This document shows, piece after piece, positions 1 to 6,561 of a stretch of 9,201 nucleotides of DNA. The stretch's first letter is position 1. Each line of letters begins with the position of its first letter. The stretch lies in assembly GCA_902461085.1 (NCBI GenBank), contig CABPWH010000071.1:1-9201 (forward strand), given 5' to 3'. The notes under the pieces are model-generated. The model was not told where the DNA came from. It searched no databases and was given only the letters and a program-made list of their open reading frames with translations. The position numbers were made by a program, and so were the translations under genes. The stretch comes from an uncultured Collinsella sp. GTDB lineage: Bacteria; Actinomycetota; Coriobacteriia; Coriobacteriales; Coriobacteriaceae.

Positions 1-15
1 CATGGTGACCAAAAC

Positions 16-1293
16 CTAAGACTGGTTCTGGGCGGTGCCGCCGCCGTAGGCGCTCACGTAGAGCTTGCCGCGGCTGAGGCAGTTGGACAGGTTCTTAAAG
101 TACTGCGGGCCCTCGTAGCCGGCGCGCATGTTCTGGTAGATCGACAGGTCCGAGAACGTCTCGTTCATGATGGCGATGACCGTGGGCTTCTCGCTATCGA
201 ACTGCTCCTTTGCGGCGGTGTGCTCGTCACTCTTGGCAGCGTCGGACTTGTCGTAGGCCTTGGCGTACTTTTTGAGCGTGGCCTTGGCATCGTCGACGGA
301 GTAGTCGGCGGGTTTGGGCGGCTTGATGGACTGCGCTGCGCTAATGAAAGCGGGCAGGTAGCCCTCGCGCCAGTAGCTCTCGAGCGGGCGCCAGGTGTAG
401 ACGGTGATGCCGAGGGTGTTGTAGTAGTCGATGAGCGTGACGTGTGCGGTCACACCGCCCAGGCACAGCACGGCGACGAGCAGGTTGGTGAGCAGCATGC
501 GCTTGGCGTTGGCGGCGCCCTTCTGACGGTGCGGTGCCACCAGGCCGGCGTACTCGCATAGCAGCATGGCGATGGCGGTAAAGCCCATGGACAGCACGCA
601 GAACAGCGAGATGGAGAAGGTGTAGCCGGTACCGGCGACCGCAGCGGCGGTGGAGATGGCCGAAAGGTCGCCCGGCTGGATGGGCATGGACTTAAACGTG
701 ATGACGAAGAACTCGGCAATGCCCAGGACAAAGAGGGCAAAGGCCAGGACCGCGGGAGCTGCGCCGTGGCGCTGGAACAGGAAGAACAGGCCGACCATGA
801 GTGTGGTGATGATGGCCCACTCGAGCAGGATGCACAGGGGGTAGACCCAGGTAAAGTCGTGGTTGGACGAGACCTCCATGCCCAGCAGCGCAAAGACGCC
901 GGCGAGCAGCAGGCACAAGACGGCGGCGACGAGCGGTTTGCCCACAAAGGCGTCGCGCAGGCGGGCGAGCTTGCCGGTGGGGGCGGGAGCGTCGGGCCCG
1001 GCGAACGCAAAGACGCGCGGGGCGATGCGGTCACGTGCGATGCTGGCCCAGGCGCAGCCGGTGAGGATGGCGTTGGTCAGGATGAGCATCACAAAGGCGA
1101 GCGGCTCGTTTTGGGCGACGAGGCCAATGGCGCCCCAAATGGTCAAAAAGACCTGGAAAAGACCGAAGGCGACGCTCCACCCAAGAGCGCTTTTGGCAAC
1201 GGTGCCCGACTGAGCGCGAATGGCCTTGGCCTCGCGCAAGACAAGGTAGACGGTCGCCGCAAGACCGACGAGCGAGATGGCGGCAGCGAACAT
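16..1293 (-). CDS. LTA synthase/phosphoglycerol transferase family protein, interrupted or truncated at the 3' end
   Basis: The family moves glycerol-phosphate-type groups onto polymers at the outer membrane face. From the ATG at 1293 the frame gives 425 residues. About eight hydrophobic segments fill residues 1-290 (S. aureus LtaS has five). Next comes an extracellular linker, then the start of the sulfatase-fold domain: IMNETF, whose Glu378 would bind the metal, and YGGGTA, whose Thr420 matches the nucleophile. The family-like segment PGDLSAISTA lies between TM6 and TM7. Five residues after Thr420 the frame hits TAG at 16-18, so the remaining metal-binding Asp/His and substrate residues are missing. 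ATG 1293 is preferred to GTG 1308 because the Shine-Dalgarno overlaps the GTG. I am confident of the family. The substrate (lipoteichoic acid or another glycan) is unknown. The stop may be a contig-end error. Confidence 0.85.
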   Translation of the reverse strand: MFAAAISLVGLAATVYLVLREAKAIRAQSGTVAKSALGWSVAFGLFQVFLTIWGAIGLVAQNEPLAFVMLILTNAILTGCAWASIARDRIAPRVFAFAGPDAPAPTGKLARLRDAFVGKPLVAAVLCLLLAGVFALLGMEVSSNHDFTWVYPLCILLEWAIITTLMVGLFFLFQRHGAAPAVLAFALFVLGIAEFFVITFKSMPIQPGDLSAISTAAAVAGTGYTFSISLFCVLSMGFTAIAMLLCEYAGLVAPHRQKGAANAKRMLLTNLLVAVLCLGGVTAHVTLIDYYNTLGITVYTWRPLESYWREGYLPAFISAAQSIKPPKPADYSVDDAKATLKKYAKAYDKSDAAKSDEHTAAKEQFDSEKPTVIAIMNETFSDLSIYQNMRAGYEGPQYFKNLSNCLSRGKLYVSAYGGGTAQNQS

Positions 1294-1506
1294 GCTGAGA
1301 CTCCTCACAAACTAAAACGTACGAAAGCGGGGGTTTACCCGATTGTTACCAAGATATGCGCTGCAATTGGTGTCTGCGCACAACAACCAGCCATATTAAC
1401 GCGCACGTGTGGCGGTGTGGCGCAATGTAGTGGCGACCTGCGCGATAATGGACGGGAATTACACGGAAACGTAAAGGCTTCTTAAAGAATTGGCAGGGAT
1501 GAGGCT
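1294..1506. other. Divergent intergenic region
   Basis: This is the only intergenic stretch above 200 bases, and it should hold promoters for both flanking genes. I found no convincing -35/-10 pair on either strand. GATAAT at 1444-1449 resembles a plus-strand -10 but lacks a good -35. An exact 8-base tandem repeat, GTGTGGCG, occupies 1407-1414 and 1415-1422, followed by a partial third copy near 1430. I see no RNA gene or strong hairpin here. Confidence 0.5.
1301..1306 (-). promoter_or_regulatory. Ribosome binding site that fixes the start of the LTA-synthase-like gene
   Basis: GAGGAG on the minus strand lies 7 bases before the ATG at 1293-1291. The upstream in-frame GTG (1308-1306) runs into this motif and has no comparable site of its own. 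The ATG is therefore the likely start, five codons downstream of the longest reading. Confidence 0.7.
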
Positions 1507-2376
1507 GTGAACGAGCGGGTTTGTATGACGAGTGCGGGCGACGTGGGCGCTGGCATGGACGCGGGCGGTTATCCGGTCGAGACCACGGGCAACGCGGTGC
1601 TGGACACGTTGGAGCACCGTTCCTCCACGCGTGCCTTTGCGCGTGATGACGACGACCGCCCCGTGGCGGTGACCGACGAGCAGCGGGCGGCGATTCTGCA
1701 TGCGGCGAGCCGTGCGCCGTCGGCAGGCGCCATGATGATGTATTCCATCGTGAGCATTCGCGAGCAGGCTACGCTCGACCGTCTGGCCGACCTGTGCGAC
1801 CACCAGCCCATGATCGCCAAGGCGCCCTGGGCACTAATATTTGTGGTCGATTATGCCAAGTGGATCGATCTGTTTGAGCACGTGGGCTGCTTTGAGCCCG
1901 AGTTTGTCGAGCGCACGGGCAAGGCGCCCCGCCGCGCGCCGGGTTTGGGCGACTTTGCCATCGCGGCCCAGGACGCCGTGATCGCCGCGCAAAACGCCGT
2001 GGTTGCCGCCGAGGCTCTGGGCCTGGGGAGCTGCTATATCGGTGATATCGTCGAGAATGCCGAGGAAGTTGCCGGGCTGCTGGACTTGCCGCCCTATACC
2101 ATGCCGCTGTCGATGCTCATCATCGGCATGCCCCGTAAGGAGCGTCCGGCCATTGCGCACCCCGTGGCGAACCTGGTACACGAGGAGCGCTACTGCCGCG
2201 CCGATGCCGCGACCATGGACGCGCAGGTGGCCGAGATGGACGCGATGTTCCGTCCGCATGCCCGCGAGGTGGGCGAGCGCGTGGTGGATATCTACACCCG
2301 CAAACACACCAGTCCCTTTATGGCCGAGATGAGCCGCTCCATGGAGTGGTGGTTCAAAAACTGGCTTGGAAAATGA
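1507..2376 (+). CDS. Nitroreductase-family FMN oxidoreductase
   Basis: This is a predicted soluble FMN enzyme that would transfer electrons from NAD(P)H to nitro-aromatics, quinones or flavins; the true substrate cannot be read. It has 289 residues, somewhat longer than the usual 200-250. The FMN-phosphate motif HRSSTRAF is at residues 37-44 and the second flavin-contact loop APSAGAMMMYS at about 70-80. The helix with AAEALGLGSCYIGDI is followed by the strand SMLIIGMP, the usual C-terminal half of the fold. The last 60 residues form a charged tail ending MEWWFKNWLGK. GTG 1507 is chosen because AGGGA (1495-1499) lies 7 bases upstream; ATG 1525 has a weaker site. It is transcribed away from the LTA-synthase-like gene and looks monocistronic. 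Codon use matches its neighbours. Confidence 0.88.
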   Translation: MNERVCMTSAGDVGAGMDAGGYPVETTGNAVLDTLEHRSSTRAFARDDDDRPVAVTDEQRAAILHAASRAPSAGAMMMYSIVSIREQATLDRLADLCDHQPMIAKAPWALIFVVDYAKWIDLFEHVGCFEPEFVERTGKAPRRAPGLGDFAIAAQDAVIAAQNAVVAAEALGLGSCYIGDIVENAEEVAGLLDLPPYTMPLSMLIIGMPRKERPAIAHPVANLVHEERYCRADAATMDAQVAEMDAMFRPHAREVGERVVDIYTRKHTSPFMAEMSRSMEWWFKNWLGK

Positions 2377-2377
2377 C

Positions 2378-2412
2378 GAATGTGACAAAGGGACAGTCCC
2401 TTTGTCACATTC
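2378..2412. repeat. Perfect 35-base palindrome after the nitroreductase gene
   Basis: Two 17-base arms (2378-2394 and 2396-2412) are exact reverse complements around a single A at 2395. The left arm reads GAATGTGACAAAGGGAC. It begins one base after the stop codon at 2376. No T tract follows on the plus strand, so it is a poor intrinsic terminator, though the hairpin could protect the 3' end. Its core (ACAAAGGGACAG...CCTTTGT) recurs in the palindrome at 4865-4903, which suggests a dispersed element rather than a one-off hairpin. Confidence 0.85.
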
Positions 2413-2440
2413 CATATCGCCGCGGTGGCCTAAAGGCCGT

Positions 2441-2452
2441 ATAAATGTTTAT
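2441..2452. promoter_or_regulatory. Candidate operator upstream of kup
   Basis: ATAAATGTTTAT is a perfect inverted repeat with 5-base arms and a two-base centre, in an AT-rich island within GC-rich DNA. If transcription starts near 2507, its centre is at about -60, a position typical for activators. The E. coli KdpE site in front of kdpFABC lies in a similar place. Binding by the KdpE encoded downstream is inference only. Confidence 0.3.
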
Positions 2453-2472
2453 CTAGCTGGGAAAACGGTGCC

Positions 2473-2500
2473 GTGCAAGTGCAGGCCGATTACCTATAAT
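2473..2500 (+). promoter_or_regulatory. Predicted promoter of kup
   Basis: TATAAT at 2495-2500 is a perfect -10 hexamer. A weak -35, GTGCAA (3 of 6 consensus bases), sits 16 bases upstream at 2473-2478. Transcription would start near 2507, giving a leader of about 30 bases that contains the ribosome binding site. A leader this short leaves no room for a c-di-AMP (ydaO) riboswitch. The weak -35 would fit dependence on an activator. Confidence 0.6.
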
Positions 2501-2520
2501 CCCTTCGAACATTAAAGTTG

Positions 2521-2526
2521 GGAGGA
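2521..2526 (+). promoter_or_regulatory. Ribosome binding site of kup
   Basis: GGAGGA lies 9 bases before the ATG at 2536. It rules out the TTG at 2518, which is in frame but immediately upstream of the Shine-Dalgarno and would be read through it. The site fixes the kup start. Confidence 0.75.
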
Positions 2527-2535
2527 AACCGGCTT

Positions 2536-4563
2536 ATGGAACAAAAGGCCAAGGAGGCAGCCTCGCACGCTGCGATTCCTGTGAGCATCTCGGCGATGCT
2601 CGTCACGCTGGGCGTGGTGTACGGCGATATCGGCACCAGTCCTATGTATGTAACCAAGGCGCTCGTTGCCGGCAACGGCGGCATCGGAAGCGTCACGGAG
2701 GAGTTCGTGCTCGGCGCGCTCTCCCTTGTCGTGTGGACGGTCACGTTGCTGACCACCATCAAGTATGTGCTCATCTCGCTGCGCGCCGATAACCATGGTG
2801 AGGGCGGCATCTTTGCCCTGTACAGCCTGGTCAAGCGCTGCGGCAAGTGGCTTATCATCCCCGCCATGCTGGGTGGCGCCGCGCTGCTCGCCGACGGCAT
2901 CCTGACGCCGGCCGTTACCGTTACCACGGCCATCGAGGGCCTGCGCACCATCCCGGCGGTCCATGCCGTGCTGGGCGATGACCAGGGCCGCGTCGTCGCC
3001 ATTACGCTCGCCATCATCATCGTGCTCTTCTTGGTACAGCGCATCGGTACGGCCAAGATCGGTCACGCCTTTGGCCCCATCATGACGCTGTGGTTCCTGT
3101 TCCTGGGCGGCACGGGTCTGTTCTTTGTCTTCCAGCACCCCGCCGTGCTGCTGTGCCTCAACCCGGTGCGCGGCATCGCCTTTTTGCTGAGCCCCAACAA
3201 CCACGCGGGCATCATGATTCTGGGCAGCTGCTTCCTCGCCACCACCGGTGCCGAGGCGCTCTACTCCGACATGGGCCACGTCGGCCGCGGCAACATCTAC
3301 GCTACCTGGCCGTTCGTTAAGTGCTGCCTGCTGCTTTCCTATATGGGCCAGGGCGCTTGGCTTATGAACAACGCTGCCAATCCCGAGCTCATGGGCATTG
3401 CCGACCTCAACCCGTTCTACCAGATGCTCGCCCCGGGCCTGCGCCCGTTTGCCGTCGGCCTTTCCACCGTCGCGGCCATCATTGCCTCGCAGGCGCTCAT
3501 CACCGGCGCATTCTCGCTGGTGTCCGAGGCCAGCCGTCTGGATCTCATGCCGCACATGCAGGTCTTCTACCCTGCCGAGACCAAGGGCCAGCTCTACATC
3601 CCCATGGTCAACAACGTCATGCTTGTCGGCTGCGTCATCGTGGTACTGCTGTTCCAGAACTCGGCGCATATGGAAGCCGCCTACGGCCTTGCCATTACGC
3701 TGACAATGATGTGCACCACGCTGCTGCTCTTCTTCTACCTGCACGAGGAGCGCAAGCTCAAGGTTGCTCCGTGGATCTTCGCAGCCTTCTTCCTTTTGCT
3801 CGAAGGCTTCTTCTTCGTGAGCTCGCTCACCAAGTTCTTCCACGGCGGCTACTTCACCATCCTCATGGCTGCACTCATCATGGGCATTATGGTGTGCTGG
3901 TACAACGGCACGGCTGTTGAGCAGCGCCAGTTTACGCTGCTGCCGCTGCGCAGCTACCTGCCGCAGCTCAAGCGCCTGCGCGATGACGATCGCTACGAGC
4001 GCCTGAGCGACAACGTCGTGTACCTGACCAAGGACACCCATACCGATTACATCGACCGTGATATCGTCTACTCGATCTTGGACAAGCATCCCAAGCGCGC
4101 TCGCGCCTGGTGGTTCGTGAATGTCGAGACCATGGACGAGCCGCATACCTTTGCCTATTCGGTCGAGACGTTCGGCACCGACTACGTGTTCCGCGTGCAT
4201 CTGTACCTGGGCTACAAGATTAACCAGCGCGTCAATGCCTATCTGCGTCAGGTCGTTCAGGACCTGGCTGCCACCGGCGAGCTGCCGGCGCAGACGCATG
4301 ACTACTCGGTCTACAAGGATCCGGGCAACATCGGTACGTTCAAGTTCGTCCTGATTCGTAAGCTTCTGGCGCCTGAAAGCGATGTGGAGCCGAGCGAGCG
4401 TACGGCCATCACGCTCAAGTACATCATCCGCCGCGCCGCCGGCACCCCTGCACGCTGGTACGGCCTGGAGAACTCCAACGTGAGCTTTGAGTACGTGCCG
4501 CTGTTCACCAAGTTCAAGGCCGTGAACAAGATGCAGCGCCTGGCCCCCAACGAACGCCCGTAG
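2536..4563 (+). CDS. kup: Kup-type potassium uptake transporter
   Basis: This inner-membrane protein imports K+, most likely with protons as in the KUP/HAK/KT family. It has 675 residues (E. coli Kup has 622). The N-terminal 450 or so hold about 12 hydrophobic segments, and the last 200 or so form a soluble C-terminal domain. Family motifs are clear: VYGDIGTSP in the first membrane segment (Asp31 corresponds to the conserved acidic residue important for transport), HGEGGIFALYSLV from His87, LLADGILTPAVTV, and FLVQRIGTAKIGHAFGP. I see no frameshift or missing core motif. It has its own promoter, and a small membrane-protein gene follows closely. Proteins of this family are c-di-AMP targets in some Gram-positive bacteria; I see nothing that decides this here. 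Together with the downstream kinase and regulator it suggests a potassium-homeostasis cluster. Confidence 0.96.
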   Translation: MEQKAKEAASHAAIPVSISAMLVTLGVVYGDIGTSPMYVTKALVAGNGGIGSVTEEFVLGALSLVVWTVTLLTTIKYVLISLRADNHGEGGIFALYSLVKRCGKWLIIPAMLGGAALLADGILTPAVTVTTAIEGLRTIPAVHAVLGDDQGRVVAITLAIIIVLFLVQRIGTAKIGHAFGPIMTLWFLFLGGTGLFFVFQHPAVLLCLNPVRGIAFLLSPNNHAGIMILGSCFLATTGAEALYSDMGHVGRGNIYATWPFVKCCLLLSYMGQGAWLMNNAANPELMGIADLNPFYQMLAPGLRPFAVGLSTVAAIIASQALITGAFSLVSEASRLDLMPHMQVFYPAETKGQLYIPMVNNVMLVGCVIVVLLFQNSAHMEAAYGLAITLTMMCTTLLLFFYLHEERKLKVAPWIFAAFFLLLEGFFFVSSLTKFFHGGYFTILMAALIMGIMVCWYNGTAVEQRQFTLLPLRSYLPQLKRLRDDDRYERLSDNVVYLTKDTHTDYIDRDIVYSILDKHPKRARAWWFVNVETMDEPHTFAYSVETFGTDYVFRVHLYLGYKINQRVNAYLRQVVQDLAATGELPAQTHDYSVYKDPGNIGTFKFVLIRKLLAPESDVEPSERTAITLKYIIRRAAGTPARWYGLENSNVSFEYVPLFTKFKAVNKMQRLAPNERP

Positions 4564-4624
4564 GCGCCGACAGGTTGCACGGAGTTGGTTTTTGATGGAC
4601 AAGATTGAGACCGGGGAGGCAAAC

Positions 4625-4819
4625 ATGGATGCAAAGGCGCTCGATGGCCGCGAGGCGGTGGTCGAAATGGTGCGTGAGGCGCGTGTCGACGCCGCCGAAG
4701 ATCGGTTCCTTACGAACCGTGCCAACATGGATATGGCCGATCGCGTAATTTCGATCATGGCACTGGTATTTGGAGCGGTGTGCGTGTGTGCCCTGCTCGC
4801 GCACGTGCTGTTTGTCTAG
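4625..4819 (+). CDS. Small C-terminally anchored membrane protein next to kup
   Basis: I do not recognise this protein. It has 64 residues: a charged, probably helical N-terminal part (about residues 1-40, with REAVVEMVREARVDAAEDRF) and one hydrophobic segment at about 41-64 that runs to the last residue and includes Cys53 and Cys55. There is no signal peptide, so the charged part should face the cytoplasm. ATG 4625 is favoured because GGGGAGG (4613-4619) lies 5 bases upstream. The in-frame ATG 4595, with GGAG at 4581-4584, would add ten residues. It follows kup by about 30-60 bases with no terminator between, so the two are probably co-transcribed. It could be a Kup-associated peptide, similar in style to KdpF, or a partner of the downstream kinase; both ideas rest on position alone. 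It could also be unrelated. Confidence 0.65.
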   Translation: MDAKALDGREAVVEMVREARVDAAEDRFLTNRANMDMADRVISIMALVFGAVCVCALLAHVLFV

Positions 4820-4839
4820 CGACCGCCGGTTGCAAAGGC

Positions 4840-4845
4840 TATACA
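4840..4845 (+). promoter_or_regulatory. Weak candidate -10 for the kinase gene
   Basis: TATACA matches the -10 consensus at 5 of 6 positions, but no good -35 lies 16-18 bases upstream. If it is used, RNA would start near 4852, so the following hairpin and T tract would lie in the kinase leader. I report it only because a terminator otherwise separates the kinase from kup. Confidence 0.2.
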
Positions 4846-4850
4846 CTTGG

Positions 4851-4903
4851 AACCACCACAAGGGAAACCACCACAAAGGTGCCTGTCCCCTTTGTGGTGG
4901 TTT
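4851..4903. repeat. Palindromic element with a duplicated left arm
   Basis: AAACCACCACAAAGG (4865-4879) is an exact reverse complement of 4889-4903. A near copy of the left arm, AACCACCACAAGGG at 4851-4864, lies directly before it, so two left arms can compete for one right arm. The core ACAAAGG plus CCTTTGT, with GGACAG in between when read on the minus strand, is shared with the palindrome at 2378-2412. This points to a common repeat family. Confidence 0.75.
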
Positions 4904-4911
4904 TTGTTTTT
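4865..4911 (+). terminator. Intrinsic terminator after kup and the small gene
   Basis: A 15-base-pair perfect stem with a 9-base loop (4880-4888) is followed directly by a T-rich stretch (TTTTTGTTTTT, 4901-4911). This is a good plus-strand terminator that would end the kup transcript. It lies 21 bases before the kinase start, so the kinase needs readthrough, a promoter between 4819 and 4931, or regulated termination. Confidence 0.7.
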
Positions 4912-4931
4912 GAGAGAGGGGCGGGACGCTG

Positions 4932-6557
4932 ATGGACGTCCGTACGGACGGCGATATTGCCGATAGCTTTTGGTGGCGGCGCACAACGCTGACGCGCCGC
5001 ACTCCTCTGTATGACGCCTGCGTATCGGTGGGGCTGCTGGTCGCGGCGACGATTGTGGGCGCGCTGCTCGACCATCCGGGTCTCGCGCCGAGCATCATGA
5101 TCGTCTATGTGTTCGCCGTGCAGCTGTGCGCATTCTTTACCTGGAGTCGCCTGTATTGCTTGCTGAGCTCGGCTGCCGCCGTGGCGCTCTACAACTTCTT
5201 GTTTGTCGACCCGCGCTACTCGCTGTCGCTTATCGACCGCGGCTATCCCGGCATGTTCTTCATCATGTTCGTGGTCTCGCTTGTGTCGAGTTCGATTGCG
5301 TTGGCCCTGCGCCGCGCCTTGGCACAGGCTGCCGCCAGCGACCGCCGCACGCATATGGTGCTCGAGACCAACCGCATGCTGCAGCGGTGCGCCGATCAGC
5401 ATCAGATCGTTCACGCCATGGCCACGCAGCTGGCGCGTCTTTCGGGCTGTCCGGTCGTGTGGTACAGCGCCGACGCCGAGGGCGATGACCTGCTGCCGCG
5501 CGCGACTTACACGGCCGTGGGCGATGCCGCACCGGTGCACGAACTGGCGCCGCAGATGCCGCCGCGGCTCTCGGCGTCCGCCTATGTGGGAACGCCGCTC
5601 GACGCCACGTTTGGCGGCTCGGCGTTTTATGGCATCTACCTGACGGTTCGCACGGGCGACGGCTTCGTCCGCTCGGGCGACCCCGCCTCGGTGGTGGGCG
5701 TGCTGGCTATCGTTGCCGAGCCCGACGTGCTGACGCATGAGGAGCGGACGCTTGCCGATGCCATCGTGAGCGAAGGCGAGCTGGCGCTCGACCGCGCCCG
5801 CGCCATGGAGGCCCGCGAGGAGGCGGCGGTGCTCGCCAAAAATGAGCAGCTGCGCGCCAACCTGCTGCGCTCCATCTCGCATGACCTGCGCACGCCGCTC
5901 ACCAGTATTTCGGGCAATGCCGATGTGCTGCTCGACCAGGGCTCGACCGGCACCGCCGTGCTCGACGCCCAGACGCGCCGCGGCCTGCTCCTGTCCATTC
6001 GCTCGGATGCGCAATGGCTCAACGCCACCGTCGAGAACCTGCTCGCCATCACCAAGCTCGAGGGCGGCGGTATGCGCCTGTCGACCACGCTCGAGCTCAT
6101 GGACGATATCGTGGAGGAGGCGCTGCGCCACGTGAACCCTGCCGTGCGCGAGCACGACCTTAAGGTGGTGGCGTGCGATGAGCCGGCGCTCGTCAACGTC
6201 GATGCGCGCCTGATGGTGCAGCTGGTGGTCAATCTGGTGAACAACGCCATCACCTATACGCCCGCAGGCTCGCATATCATGATTTCGATTAGCGTCGACG
6301 ATGGACGCGTGGCGTGCTCGGTGGCCGATGACGGCCCGGGCATTGCGCCCGAGGACCGCGAGCGAATCTTTGAGTCGTTCTACACCGCCAACCACGGTCT
6401 TGCCGACAGCCATCGCAGCGTGGGCCTGGGTCTTTCGCTCTGCCGCTCCATTGCGCTGGCGCATGGCGGTAGCATAGAGGTTGCCGCGGCGGACCCGCAC
6501 GGCTCGGTCTTTACGATTGAGCTTCCCGTCGCCGACGTTTCGTTTGATAAGGAGTAG
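4932..6557 (+). CDS. kdpD: KdpD-like sensor histidine kinase lacking the N-terminal KdpD and USP domains
   Basis: This membrane sensor kinase of a potassium-type two-component system phosphorylates the regulator encoded next to it. It has 541 residues, against about 890 for E. coli KdpD. Four close hydrophobic segments (about residues 30-130), with YNFLFVDPRYSLSL between the second and third pairs, mark the KdpD membrane domain (DUF4118). A GAF-like region follows (about 150-290). Then come the dimerisation domain with ISHDLRTPLTSI (phospho-acceptor His317), the N box LVNNAITYTP (Asn438), the G1 box DDGPGI (from Asp466) and the G2 box VGLGLSLC. The catalytic core looks intact. The N-terminal Walker-type KdpD domain and the universal-stress-like domain are absent, and the start has a GAGGGG site (4916-4921), so this looks like a natural short form. 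Its signal is probably K+ or turgor, by homology only. A general GAF kinase role remains possible. Confidence 0.9.
   Translation: MDVRTDGDIADSFWWRRTTLTRRTPLYDACVSVGLLVAATIVGALLDHPGLAPSIMIVYVFAVQLCAFFTWSRLYCLLSSAAAVALYNFLFVDPRYSLSLIDRGYPGMFFIMFVVSLVSSSIALALRRALAQAAASDRRTHMVLETNRMLQRCADQHQIVHAMATQLARLSGCPVVWYSADAEGDDLLPRATYTAVGDAAPVHELAPQMPPRLSASAYVGTPLDATFGGSAFYGIYLTVRTGDGFVRSGDPASVVGVLAIVAEPDVLTHEERTLADAIVSEGELALDRARAMEAREEAAVLAKNEQLRANLLRSISHDLRTPLTSISGNADVLLDQGSTGTAVLDAQTRRGLLLSIRSDAQWLNATVENLLAITKLEGGGMRLSTTLELMDDIVEEALRHVNPAVREHDLKVVACDEPALVNVDARLMVQLVVNLVNNAITYTPAGSHIMISISVDDGRVACSVADDGPGIAPEDRERIFESFYTANHGLADSHRSVGLGLSLCRSIALAHGGSIEVAAADPHGSVFTIELPVADVSFDKE
6549..6554 (+). promoter_or_regulatory. 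Ribosome binding site of kdpE inside the end of the kinase gene
   Basis: AAGGAG lies in the last codons of the kinase gene, directly before its TAG (6555-6557), and 7 bases before GTG 6562. It selects this GTG over upstream in-frame starts such as the one at 6481. It implies translational coupling of the kinase and regulator. Confidence 0.8.
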
Positions 6558-6561
6558 CGCT

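Noticed and set aside
766..1485. 239-codon plus-strand frame across the LTA-synthase-like gene and the intergenic region
   Set aside because: Composition is shadow-like and it lies opposite well-defined membrane segments. There is no good ribosome binding site.
2378..2412. Palindrome as an intrinsic terminator for the nitroreductase gene
   Set aside because: No T tract follows on the plus strand. I kept it as a repeat instead.
2427..2440. Small GGCC-TAAA-GGCC hairpin
   Set aside because: Only four base pairs, upstream of the promoter, with no T tract. This is expected by chance in GC-rich DNA.
2413..2535. c-di-AMP (ydaO) riboswitch or other riboswitch upstream of kup
   Set aside because: The predicted start leaves only about 30 leader bases, and the whole gap is about 120 bases. 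I find no conserved riboswitch core.
2512..4758. 748-codon open frame antisense to kup and the small gene
   Set aside because: It mirrors the GC-rich third positions of kup. The product is a low-complexity mix of His, Gln, Asp, Glu, Ala and Val with no recognisable domain, while the plus strand encodes an unmistakable Kup protein.
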